Shown: in pieces, positions 41,781 through 49,062 of the stretch
Position numbering within the stretch: the first letter of the stretch is position 1
Layout: each line of letters starts with the position of its first letter
NCBI GenBank assembly: GCA_002368665.1
Contig: DFEK01000011.1
Coordinates: forward strand, 1-64,000
Direction of reading: 5' to 3'
DNA from: Lachnospiraceae bacterium UBA3804
Lineage (GTDB): Bacteria > Bacillota > Clostridia > Lachnospirales > Lachnospiraceae
DNA length: 64,000 bases
Position numbers and translations under genes: made by a program
The notes under the pieces: model-generated
The model's database searches: none
What the model saw: only the letters and a program-made list of their open reading frames with translations
Told to the model about the DNA's origin: nothing

Positions 41781-42950
41781 ATGGCTTCAGAAAACATCAT
41801 TTATAACGACGACGGTACCCGCTCGGACGAAAGCGGTGTCCAGATCGAAAATGCTTCCACATTAAGCGAAACGGATAAAAAATGTCCCAACTGCGGCGGT
41901 GTTATGGACTTTGACCCGGAAAGCGGAAAACTCCACTGCCCTTACTGTGATTATCAGGAAGTGATCCCCAAGGCGGATGATGCTCCCGAAACCGCACAGG
42001 AATTAAGTTTTGACGAAGCGGAAAACAAAGAAACCAACTGTAACTGGGGCGCCGAGAAAAAAGCCGTTGTCTGCAAAAGTTGCGGTGCCGAAACCATTTA
42101 CGACGCGCTGGATGTATCCAGTGAGTGCCCCTACTGCGGTTCCAACCAGGTAATGGAGGCACATGATAAGAACACCATCGCTCCCGGTGGTGTTGTTCCG
42201 TTCCAGATCACCCAGGAAAAGGCAGGCGCCAATTTCCATGCCTGGATTAAGAAGAAATTCTTCTGTCCGAAACTGGCAAAGGAATCTGCAAGGCCCGATT
42301 CTTTTAAGGGTATTTATCTTCCCTACTGGACCTTCGATACCAAGACGGTATCCTCTTACACCGGTCAGTACGGAATCGACCATACGGAGCATTACAAGGA
42401 CAGCCAGGGAAATACCCAGTCCAGAACCAGAACCGACTGGTACAGCACCTCCGGTATCTACCGTATGGACGTGGACGATGAACTCGTCCTTGCAACCGAC
42501 AGACACAATTCCGCCATCATTAACGGACTGGCTCCTTTTAATACGGCGGACAATAAGTCCTACAAGCCCGAATATGTGGCCGGTTTTGCCGCTGAGCGTT
42601 ATACCATCGGTCTGAAGGCCGGATGGGAAAAAGCGAAGGCTGCTATTTTCAACCGAATCAATTCCAACGTCAGCCAGAAGATCCGCTATGAGCATAACGC
42701 GGATCATGTCAGAAACGTACGCGTAAACAGCCGATTCAGTGACATTACCTACAAGTACCTGATGCTTCCCATCTGGGTATCCTCGTTCAAATACAATGAC
42801 AAGATCTATCAGTTCATGGTAAACGGTCAGACCGGTAAAGTTTACGGTAAGACACCTGTATCCGGCTGGAAGGTTGCTTTGGTAGTCTTTTTGATCATCC
42901 TTGCCATCGTGCTGTTCTGTGTTGTATTCAGTGTGTTTGGCGGAGAATAA
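41781..42950 (+). CDS. TFIIB-type zinc-ribbon membrane protein (YdjG-like)
   Basis: 389 residues. Two N-terminal zinc ribbons: CPNCGG...CPYCDY (about 35-58) and CKSCGA...CPYCGS (about 98-121). A central domain of about 220 residues follows with KGIYLPYWTFDT, a repeated Tyr/Thr/Ser-rich beta pattern, and VRVNSRFSDITYKYLMLPIWVSSF. A C-terminal transmembrane helix (about 365-385, VALVVFLIILAIVLFCVVF) anchors it, with the ribbons probably cytoplasmic. The architecture fits the YdjG group. AGGAGAG ribbon binding site (ribosome binding) ahead of ATG; followed 41 bases later by the Tim44-like gene. Confidence 0.85.
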   Translation: MASENIIYNDDGTRSDESGVQIENASTLSETDKKCPNCGGVMDFDPESGKLHCPYCDYQEVIPKADDAPETAQELSFDEAENKETNCNWGAEKKAVVCKSCGAETIYDALDVSSECPYCGSNQVMEAHDKNTIAPGGVVPFQITQEKAGANFHAWIKKKFFCPKLAKESARPDSFKGIYLPYWTFDTKTVSSYTGQYGIDHTEHYKDSQGNTQSRTRTDWYSTSGIYRMDVDDELVLATDRHNSAIINGLAPFNTADNKSYKPEYVAGFAAERYTIGLKAGWEKAKAAIFNRINSNVSQKIRYEHNADHVRNVRVNSRFSDITYKYLMLPIWVSSFKYNDKIYQFMVNGQTGKVYGKTPVSGWKVALVVFLIILAIVLFCVVFSVFGGE

Positions 42951-42991
42951 GCTAGGAACTATTTCAGAACTGTTAAAGGAGAACTTCAGAC

Positions 42992-43798
42992 ATGTTCTTT
43001 TTCGTCGTAGTATTCATCATCTTCGTTGTCGTAATGCTTGTCATCGGAGGCATCATTTTCGCCATCGTAAAGAAAGTAAGCGACACGGCAAATAATGTGA
43101 CCAGTACGGTCAACCGTGCGATCAGCACCGCGCAGTCCATTTCCCAGGCAGCTACGGGAACTTCGGATATCGGAGAAGGAATCCGGCGTACCAATTTTGA
43201 ACGCTCTTCCACTCCGAGAACGGTCTCTGATCTGTCTTCACTGATCCTTCCCAAACTGGCCAAGGACTTTCCGGAATTTAACAATACCGAAATGACCAAG
43301 CGTGCAAGTAATGTCCTGACTTCATACCTCTTTGCTCTAGACGAGGCTGATCCGGAGCAGCTTGCGGAAGGAAACGAAGATTTGCGCAACAAACTGACCA
43401 TGCAAGTCAAAATCAACAAAGATAAGGGATATGACGAGCATTTCGAGCGTATGGCAGTACACAAATGTGTTCTCCATAAATACGAGAAGACGGATGGCAA
43501 GTGCTCCATCGTTTATCAGGCTTCCATCCAGTACATTCACTATATCACCGCCGGAGAAACCATCAAAACCGGTCGTAAGGATCTTATGACGCAGGCAAAA
43601 TACAATATTGAAATGGTTTATATCCAGGATCGCGATCAGGTGGATAAGTACTCTGAACTCTCCCTTGGCTCCCGCTGTCCTCACTGCGGCGGCCAGATCA
43701 AGAATTTAGGCGACAAGAAATGCCCGTATTGCGATTCCGATGTGGAAATCGTAAACATCTATGCCTGGAGCTTCTCAGACGTCTCAGAGGTCAAATAA
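42992..43798 (+). CDS. Tim44-like membrane-anchored domain protein with C-terminal zinc ribbon
   Basis: 268 residues. N-terminal anchor (about 2-27, FFFVVVFIIFVVVMLVIGGIIFAIV), Ser/Thr-rich stalk, then a Tim44/NTF2-like domain (about 85-215) with FPEFNNTEMTKRASNVLTSYL and a beta-rich half containing KCVLHKYEKTDGKCSIVYQASI. The zinc ribbon CPHCGG...CPYCDS (about 227-246) is C-terminal. Third gene of the cassette; ends before a bidirectional terminator. Tim44-like domains bind membranes and import channels in mitochondria; the bacterial role is not established. Confidence 0.8.
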   Translation: MFFFVVVFIIFVVVMLVIGGIIFAIVKKVSDTANNVTSTVNRAISTAQSISQAATGTSDIGEGIRRTNFERSSTPRTVSDLSSLILPKLAKDFPEFNNTEMTKRASNVLTSYLFALDEADPEQLAEGNEDLRNKLTMQVKINKDKGYDEHFERMAVHKCVLHKYEKTDGKCSIVYQASIQYIHYITAGETIKTGRKDLMTQAKYNIEMVYIQDRDQVDKYSELSLGSRCPHCGGQIKNLGDKKCPYCDSDVEIVNIYAWSFSDVSEVK

Positions 43799-43837
43799 AC
43801 GCGTTATACGCTCATTTGTATACTTTAACGTAAAAAA

Positions 43838-43859
43838 CCCCGCCACAACCGTGGCGGGG
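43838..43859. terminator. Bidirectional terminator between Tim44-like gene and hpf
   Basis: CCCCGCCAC / GTGGCGGGG, perfect 9-bp stem with AACC loop. On the - strand it is followed by TTTTTTACG (for hpf); on the + strand by CTTATT. Confidence 0.85.
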
Positions 43860-43875
43860 CTTATTATGGCTTATT

Positions 43876-44403
43876 CTACACTTCCGGTTCAATCAGTCCG
43901 TAAGTATTTCCTCTTCTCTTGTATACTACACAGATATTCTCGGTCTCCGCATTGTTGAAAACGAAGAAATTGTGTCCGAGCAGTTCCATCTGTACGCATG
44001 CATCTTCGGGATACATGGGCTTGATATCGAATTTCTTGGTACGGATGATCTTGATCTCGTCATCATCCACAAAATCCTTGTCAATGTAGTCCTGCTTGAA
44101 GTAAGAAATATTCTGCTTATGATCCGTTAATTTGCGTTTATATTTCTTTAATTGTCTTTCAATGATTTCCTCTACCAGATCAATGGATACGTACATATCG
44201 TTGCTGACCTGTTCGGAACGAATGATGTTTCCCTTAACGGGAATCGTAACTTCGATCTTCTGGCTTTCTTTTTCAACGCTTAATGTAACATGTACCTCCG
44301 TGTCTTCGTTGAAATACTTACTCAGTTTGCCGAGCTTGTCTTCCACTGCGGATTTCAAACCCGGAGTAACATCGATGTTTTTGCCCACAATAACAAATTT
44401 CAT
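43876..44403 (-). CDS. hpf: Long-form ribosome hibernation promoting factor
   Basis: Dimerises 70S ribosomes into inactive 100S particles in starvation. N-terminal HPF/RaiA domain (1-100, KFVIVGKNIDVTPGLKSAVEDKL) and C-terminal dimerisation domain (about 120-175, IIRTKKFDIKPMYPEDACVQMELLGHNFFVF). 175 residues from ATG 44403, with AAGGGTGAG upstream and a strong promoter. An in-frame ATG at 44499 has an even better site (GGAGGG, 5 bases away) but lies upstream of that promoter and adds residues foreign to the family; it could be used only on a longer transcript. In Bacillus hpf lies next to secA-prfB; here the zinc-ribbon cassette and dehydrogenase separate them. Confidence 0.93.
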   Translation of the reverse strand: MKFVIVGKNIDVTPGLKSAVEDKLGKLSKYFNEDTEVHVTLSVEKESQKIEVTIPVKGNIIRSEQVSNDMYVSIDLVEEIIERQLKKYKRKLTDHKQNISYFKQDYIDKDFVDDDEIKIIRTKKFDIKPMYPEDACVQMELLGHNFFVFNNAETENICVVYKRRGNTYGLIEPEV

Positions 44404-44465
44404 CTTGCTCACCCTTTCGTTGGTATGTCGTATATCAGGAAATAACCCCTTTCCCTGATAGGAAA

Positions 44466-44494
44466 AGTATAGCATTTTTCCCTTCGTTTGGCAA
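44466..44494 (-). promoter_or_regulatory. Promoter of hpf
   Basis: On the - strand: TTGCCA (44489-44494), 17-base spacer, TATACT (44466-44471). A TATCAGG..CCTGATA hairpin (44433-44460) lies right at the predicted start of transcription. Confidence 0.75.
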
Positions 44495-44538
44495 CTCATT
44501 GTTGCCCTCCGCCCCTTCGTCAAAATGCCCCATTTTCC

Positions 44539-44652
44539 CTACATGGTATTCGTCATAATGTCAATGAGTAATTCCTCACTTTTCGATTTTCTACTTTCTA
44601 TACAAAACAGGCGTTCGTTCGGTTTACAATAACTTTTGACTACCTGATTCAT
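44539..44652 (-). CDS. Possible 37-residue small ORF upstream of hpf
   Basis: ATG at 44652 to TAG at 44539 encodes 37 residues, including YCKPNERLFC and SEELLIDIMTNTM, which look protein-like. There is no clear Shine-Dalgarno (only GGA next to the ATG), and a weak TTGACT-18-CATTAT promoter lies just upstream, overlapping the DnaA boxes. It could be a leader peptide or chance. Confidence 0.2.
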   Translation of the reverse strand: MNQVVKSYCKPNERLFCIESRKSKSEELLIDIMTNTM

Positions 44653-44657
44653 TCCAA

Positions 44658-44728
44658 TGTGGATAATGTGGATAACTTCGTTTATAAGTCAAAAAAGGCA
44701 CTTTTCGGCTGTGGAAAACTGTTGATAA
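44658..44728 (+). promoter_or_regulatory. Cluster of DnaA-box sequences
   Basis: TGTGGATAA (complement of the consensus DnaA box TTATCCACA) occurs twice in direct abutment (44658-44666 and 44667-44675), followed by one-mismatch boxes TGTGGAAAA (44710-44718) and TGTTGATAA (44720-44728). All four point the same way, in the 455-base gene-poor gap between hpf and the NlpC/P60 gene. Apart from this cluster, the hpf promoter, the small ORF and a terminator, that gap holds nothing else recognisable. No dnaA, dnaN or gyrB is near, so this is not an obvious oriC. Confidence 0.7.
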
Positions 44729-44786
44729 AAATGCATCATTTCTTCTTGCATTATACCCTTTTGTGAATATTGCACAAAAACAAGAA

Positions 44787-44810
44787 AAAGTGCCGCGATT
44801 ACGGCACTTT
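44787..44810. terminator. Terminator of the NlpC/P60 gene
   Basis: AAAGTGCCG / CGGCACTTT, 9-bp stem, 6-base loop. T-rich on both sides; on the - strand TTCTTGTTTTTG follows. It lies 49 bases after the gene. Confidence 0.8.
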
Positions 44811-44858
44811 TTATTCATTCATGGATTCTATACGGTCAAAATACGATGAAACAATCGG

Positions 44859-46076
44859 TCAATCATTAAACAATCTTCGAATGGTGATAATATTGTCATA
44901 GCAGGCCATCGTAATGACGATTCCCTTGGATACACCGGCTGCATGGCAAAGCATTCCGTCACCGATGTAAATTCCCACATGGCCCTGGTAACATACGATA
45001 TCTCCGGGCCATGCTTCCTCGATGGAAGCAACCGGCTCACCTTCCGTCTGATCGATTTCGGTCGAATGAGTCAGTTCAATACCAAATTCCTTATAAACAG
45101 CCATTACAAAACCGGAACAGTCAGCGCCCTCAGTCAAACTGGATCCTCCCCATACATAGGGATTTCCGACAAACTGTACGGCAAACTCCGCTACCGCTCT
45201 TCCTTCGGCACTTCCGCCCTCTTTCGAAACGAAATGGGACGGTGCTCCGTTCGATGCATCATAAGCGATATTCTGAAGCGCCCTGGATTCCATTTCTTTG
45301 CGGAGGGCTTCTCTTTCCTGATCACTGATCTCTCTGTCGGTCAATGCGGTCGCATATCCGGTCTCAATATCCACATATGGGCAGTAAACATATCCTTCCG
45401 TTTCCTCTAAGGAAACCTTGGCCCAATCACCTTCAACATCCAGAACAACCATTTCTTCGCCGGCAGGAAGGATCATTAACTCCGAGGCTCCGATTTCAGG
45501 TGCGGTACGAACGCAGAGGTTATCCGTATTGGCAGTTGCCGTACGAACCGTGGCTTCTTCGATCAAGGGCTTTGCTTCCTCACCCGTAACCAGGAAATTT
45601 TTACGGATGTATCCGTATACGTTTCCGGATTGTACATAATAGTCTTCTCCCTCCTCGCCGAGGATCTCGACTACGGAGTTACGGTACAGTGTTCCGACAT
45701 TATCCGGATGCTCTTCCGTACCGCTTCTTAAAAAAACATAATCTCCCACCGAACATACGGCATTGGGAACCATCTCCCTGTTTTCTTTGTTGAGCATTTC
45801 CTCCACTGCGGAAGGAAGACCGACGGGAGCATATTCCTGAACGGTTTCCTCGGTGCTTTCAGCAATCTCGGAAACACCGATGTAATCCGCGCCCTCTTCA
45901 AGTGTTACGGCCACACCTGCTGCCGGAAGCTTATTCTCGGCAAATACGGTTTCCGTAGTTTCGACGGGCAAAGAAGAATCCACTGCTTCGTAAGCCCTGA
46001 TAGTCATCGGGGAAAACAAAACGGTGGCGGTCATTGTCAATAATGTAATTGTTGCAATAAGTCTTTTGTAGTGCAT
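44859..46076 (-). CDS. Secreted SH3b-NlpC/P60 peptidoglycan hydrolase
   Basis: Predicted D,L-endopeptidase cutting cell-wall stem peptides. Signal peptide (1-28, ending TIRAYEAV), two bacterial SH3 domains (about 105-165 and 180-238), a helical linker, and NlpC/P60 domain (about 290-400). Catalytic Cys320 in GADCSGFV, His366 in GHVGIYIG and a third polar His378 (LCHAAG) are present. 405 residues. Monocistronic with its own promoter and terminator; a WalR-type box lies in the leader, as for cell-wall hydrolases controlled by WalRK in Bacilli. Confidence 0.93.
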   Translation of the reverse strand: MHYKRLIATITLLTMTATVLFSPMTIRAYEAVDSSLPVETTETVFAENKLPAAGVAVTLEEGADYIGVSEIAESTEETVQEYAPVGLPSAVEEMLNKENREMVPNAVCSVGDYVFLRSGTEEHPDNVGTLYRNSVVEILGEEGEDYYVQSGNVYGYIRKNFLVTGEEAKPLIEEATVRTATANTDNLCVRTAPEIGASELMILPAGEEMVVLDVEGDWAKVSLEETEGYVYCPYVDIETGYATALTDREISDQEREALRKEMESRALQNIAYDASNGAPSHFVSKEGGSAEGRAVAEFAVQFVGNPYVWGGSSLTEGADCSGFVMAVYKEFGIELTHSTEIDQTEGEPVASIEEAWPGDIVCYQGHVGIYIGDGMLCHAAGVSKGIVITMACYDNIITIRRLFND

Positions 46077-46089
46077 GTTAACCTTAATT

Positions 46090-46106
46090 ATTACAAATTT
46101 GTTACA
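46090..46106 (-). promoter_or_regulatory. WalR-type box in the NlpC/P60 leader
   Basis: On the - strand: TGTAAC, 5 bases, TGTAAT, a perfect match to the WalR consensus TGTWAH-N5-TGTWAH. It lies just downstream of the predicted -10 (46118-46123), a position typical of repression. Confidence 0.6.
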
Positions 46107-46117
46107 ATCTGAAATAA

Positions 46118-46146
46118 ATTTAACACAACTTACCCCGTCCCGTCAA
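46118..46146 (-). promoter_or_regulatory. Promoter of the NlpC/P60 gene
   Basis: On the - strand: TTGACG (46141-46146), 17-base spacer, TTAAAT (46118-46123). Confidence 0.6.
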
Positions 46147-46182
46147 GAAAAAACACCCTCTTTTTTCGAAAAAAAGTATTAA

Positions 46183-46228
46183 AAAATGCACGATTTTCAA
46201 AGCTTTCCTTCTACTCATCGTGCATTTT
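46183..46228 (-). terminator. Terminator of trxB
   Basis: Perfect 12-bp stem AAAATGCACGAT / ATCGTGCATTTT with a 22-base loop, followed on the - strand by TTAATACTTTTTTT. The loop is long but the U-tract is strong. Confidence 0.7.
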
Positions 46229-46263
46229 ATGCATTTGTAACATTTTTTGATATAACAGGCTTT

Positions 46264-47175
46264 TTAGAGAATATCCTCCTGGAAGGAAGTTACGGCATTC
46301 GCTCCGTCCGCAACCGCCGTTACGATCTGGCGAAGAGCCTTGGCGCGTACATCTCCGGCCGCATAGACTCTTTCTACGCTGGTTCTTCCGTCCTCTCCTG
46401 CCAGAATATAGCCTCTCTCATTGCATTTAACATCCGATGCAAAGGCATCCGAATCCGGAACAATACCTACGGCAATGAAAACACCGGATACCGGGATATC
46501 CTTTTCTTCCCCGGATACTTTATTCTTAACGCGAATCGCTTCTACCGCTTCGGTTCCCTTAATTTCCTCTACAGTGGAAGAAAGAACGAGTTCCACGTTT
46601 GCATACTCCTTCAGAGCCTTCTGAAGTGCCATATTGGCTCTGAATTCGTCTCTTCTGTGGACTAAATATACTTTATTGCAGATTCTGGCTAAGAAAATCG
46701 CATCCTCAAGTGCAACATCACCGCCACCGATAACCGCAACGTCTTTCTTTCTGAAGAAAGCTCCGTCGCAGGTTGCACAGTATGATACGCCCATTCCCTG
46801 AAGTTCTGCTTCACCCGGTGCTCCGAGGAGTGCATGGTGCGCACCTGTAGCAATGATAACGCCCTTGGCCTCATACTCTTTGCCTTCGCAGACAACCGTA
46901 TGTGTTTCTGCCCCTGCCTTAATGGCAAGTACGGACGCGTCTTCAAACTTGGCACCGAGTTTATCCGCATGTTCTTTAAACTTCATACCGAGGTCAAACC
47001 CGTTAATCTCGGGAAGTCCCGGATAATTGTCCACTTCATAGGTAGTAAGCACCTGTCCGCCGCTGACGCCGGCTTTTTCCAGCACAACGGCATTCAAACC
47101 CGCGCGGGAAGCATAAATTGCAGCCGATAAACCCGCGGGGCCGGAGCCGATAATGACAAGATCATATTTTTCCAT
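46264..47175 (-). CDS. trxB: Thioredoxin reductase
   Basis: NADPH-dependent flavoenzyme that keeps thioredoxin reduced. FAD motif GSGPAGLSAAIYASRAG at the N-terminus, redox-active CATC in YCATCDGAFF (near residue 135), NADPH motif GGGDVALEDA, and C-terminal FAD segment YAAGDVR. ATG at 47175 with GGAGG 9 bases upstream gives 303 residues. Monocistronic. The partner thioredoxin is not in the window. Confidence 0.95.
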   Translation of the reverse strand: MEKYDLVIIGSGPAGLSAAIYASRAGLNAVVLEKAGVSGGQVLTTYEVDNYPGLPEINGFDLGMKFKEHADKLGAKFEDASVLAIKAGAETHTVVCEGKEYEAKGVIIATGAHHALLGAPGEAELQGMGVSYCATCDGAFFRKKDVAVIGGGDVALEDAIFLARICNKVYLVHRRDEFRANMALQKALKEYANVELVLSSTVEEIKGTEAVEAIRVKNKVSGEEKDIPVSGVFIAVGIVPDSDAFASDVKCNERGYILAGEDGRTSVERVYAAGDVRAKALRQIVTAVADGANAVTSFQEDIL

Positions 47176-47199
47176 CTGTTTGTACCTCCATACAGTACT

Positions 47200-47205
47200 A
47201 TTATA
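47200..47205 (-). promoter_or_regulatory. Extended -10 promoter of trxB
   Basis: On the - strand TGT-TATAAT (extended -10) 25 bases ahead of the ATG. Its upstream part overlaps the pckA terminator, so the two genes are packed end to start. Confidence 0.5.
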
Positions 47206-47213
47206 ACACAAAA

Positions 47214-47243
47214 CCCTTCGTCCGGATATCCCCGAACGAAGGG
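47214..47243 (-). terminator. Terminator of pckA
   Basis: CCCTTCGT / ACGAAGGG stem with a 14-base GC-rich loop, then TTTTG on the - strand. Confidence 0.75.
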
Positions 47244-47275
47244 CTTTGCTTATCTTGTGGATCTTAAGTTCTTAA

Positions 47276-48889
47276 TTATAACTGAGGGCCTGCTGCCACA
47301 AGTGCCTTACCTGCGTCATTGGTCTCATACTTCTTGAAGTTCTTGATGAATCTCTCAGCAAGATCTTTAGCCTTTGCATCCCATTCTGCAGCATCTGCAT
47401 AGGTATCTCTGGGATCAAGAATTGCGGGATCAACGCCGGGAAGCTCGGTAGGAACTTCGAAATCGAAGATGGGGATCTTCTTGGTAGGAGCGTTGTTTAC
47501 ATCACCGTTAAGGATCGCATCGATGATACCACGGGTATCTTTGATGGAAATTCTCTTTCCGGTTCCGTTCCATCCGGTGTTTACAAGATAAGCCTTAGCG
47601 CCGCTCTTCTGCATCTTCTTAACAAGCTCCTCGCCGTACTTGGTAGGATGAAGCTCTAAGAATGCCTGTCCGAAGCAAGCAGAGAAGGTAGGAGTCGGCT
47701 CTGTGATTCCACGCTCGGTACCTGCAAGCTTTGCAGTGAAACCGGAAAGGAAATAGTACTGGGTCTGCTCCGGAGTAAGGATGGATACCGGAGGAAGTAC
47801 GCCGAATGCATCTGCGGATAAGAAGATTACGTTCTTTGCATCGGGGCCTGCGGAAATTCCGTTTACTTTCTTAACGATATTCTCGATATGCTCGATCGGA
47901 TAAGATACACGGGTATTCTCGGTTACGGACTTGTCAGCGAAATCAATCTTTCCGGCTGCATCTACGGTTACGTTCTCAAGAAGAGCATCTCTCTTGATTG
48001 CGTTGTAGATATCCGGCTCGGAATCCTTGTCAAGGTTGATAACCTTAGCATAGCATCCGCCTTCGAAGTTGAATACGCCATTGTCATCCCAGCCGTGCTC
48101 ATCATCACCGATCAGTAATCTCTTGGGATCGGTGGAAAGAGTGGTCTTACCGGTTCCGGAAAGTCCGAAGAAGATCGCGGTATTCTTTCCTTCCATATCG
48201 GTATTTGCGGAGCAGTGCATGGAAGCCATACCCTGAAGAGGTAAGTAGTAGTTCATCATGGAGAACATACCCTTCTTCATTTCTCCGCCGTACCAGGTGT
48301 TGATGATAACCTGCTCACGGGAGGTGATATTGAATGCAACGCAGGTCTCGGAGTTCAGACCAAGTTCTGCAAAGTTCTCTACTTTCGCCTTGGAAGCATT
48401 GTAGATTACAAAGTTAGGCTCGAAGGAAGCAAATTCTTCCTCGGTAGGCTGGATGAACATATTCTTAATGAAATGTGCCTGCCAGGCAACTTCTACGATG
48501 AAACGAACTGCCATACGGGAGTCCTTGTTTGCGCCGCAGAATGCATCTACAACGAAAAGTCTCTTATTGGAAAGTTCCTTCTTGGCGATATCCTTTACAA
48601 TCGCCCATGTTTCTTCGGTCATGGGATGGTTATCGTTCTTGTAACCTTCGGTGGTCCACCAAACGGTATCCTTGGAATTTTCATCCATAACGATGTATTT
48701 ATCCTTAGGGGAACGTCCGGTATAAATACCTGTCATAACATTTACAGCGCCGAGTTCGGTGTCAACACCTACTTCATAGCCTGTAAGTTCCGGTTTCTTC
48801 TCCTCTTCATACAGCATCTCATAAGACGGATTGTGTACGATCTCGGTAACACCGGTAATGCCATACTTTGTTAAATCAATGTTTGCCAT
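47276..48889 (-). CDS. pckA: Phosphoenolpyruvate carboxykinase (ATP)
   Basis: Interconverts oxaloacetate and PEP; in rumen/gut Clostridia it can work in the carboxylating direction to fix CO2. P-loop GLSGTGKTTLS (near residue 240), kinase-2 region IGDDEHGWDDNGVFNFEGGCYAK, and substrate-binding RSPKDKY near 60 are intact. 537 residues, normal. Strong AAAGGAG; monocistronic with promoter and terminator. Confidence 0.97.
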   Translation of the reverse strand: MANIDLTKYGITGVTEIVHNPSYEMLYEEEKKPELTGYEVGVDTELGAVNVMTGIYTGRSPKDKYIVMDENSKDTVWWTTEGYKNDNHPMTEETWAIVKDIAKKELSNKRLFVVDAFCGANKDSRMAVRFIVEVAWQAHFIKNMFIQPTEEEFASFEPNFVIYNASKAKVENFAELGLNSETCVAFNITSREQVIINTWYGGEMKKGMFSMMNYYLPLQGMASMHCSANTDMEGKNTAIFFGLSGTGKTTLSTDPKRLLIGDDEHGWDDNGVFNFEGGCYAKVINLDKDSEPDIYNAIKRDALLENVTVDAAGKIDFADKSVTENTRVSYPIEHIENIVKKVNGISAGPDAKNVIFLSADAFGVLPPVSILTPEQTQYYFLSGFTAKLAGTERGITEPTPTFSACFGQAFLELHPTKYGEELVKKMQKSGAKAYLVNTGWNGTGKRISIKDTRGIIDAILNGDVNNAPTKKIPIFDFEVPTELPGVDPAILDPRDTYADAAEWDAKAKDLAERFIKNFKKYETNDAGKALVAAGPQL

Positions 48890-48964
48890 AGTGTGTCTCT
48901 CCTTTATATTATTATATTTTTTAACTGTTTACGGTGGGTTCTAATCCCTACCACACCATTTTCA

Positions 48965-48993
48965 AGTATATGGGATTTCCGCAATTCAGTCAA
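48965..48993 (-). promoter_or_regulatory. Promoter of pckA
   Basis: On the - strand: TTGACT (48988-48993), 17-base spacer, TATACT (48965-48970). Among the best promoter matches in the window. Leader about 69 bases. Confidence 0.8.
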
Positions 48994-49034
48994 GCAAAGT
49001 TTGATATTCCTAACACCTTAATTTTCTATTAAAA

Positions 49035-49058
49035 CAGGTGCCGGACATCCGACACCTG
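49035..49058 (-). terminator. Terminator of the efflux two-component genes
   Basis: CAGGTGCCGG / CCGACACCTG, 10-bp stem with one mismatch and ACAT loop, then TTTTAATAG on the - strand, 5 bases after the kinase stop. Nearly the same core (GGTGCCGG) recurs in the terminator at 56833. Confidence 0.75.
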
Positions 49059-49062
49059 CCTT

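Noticed and set aside
44404..44523. Longer hpf reading frame starting at 44523 or 44499
   Set aside because: The extension is not part of the HPF family and a strong promoter lies inside it; kept only as an alternative start.
44658..44728. Calling the DnaA-box cluster an origin of replication
   Set aside because: No dnaA, dnaN, recF or gyrB nearby and no clear AT-rich unwinding repeat set; only a binding cluster is supported.
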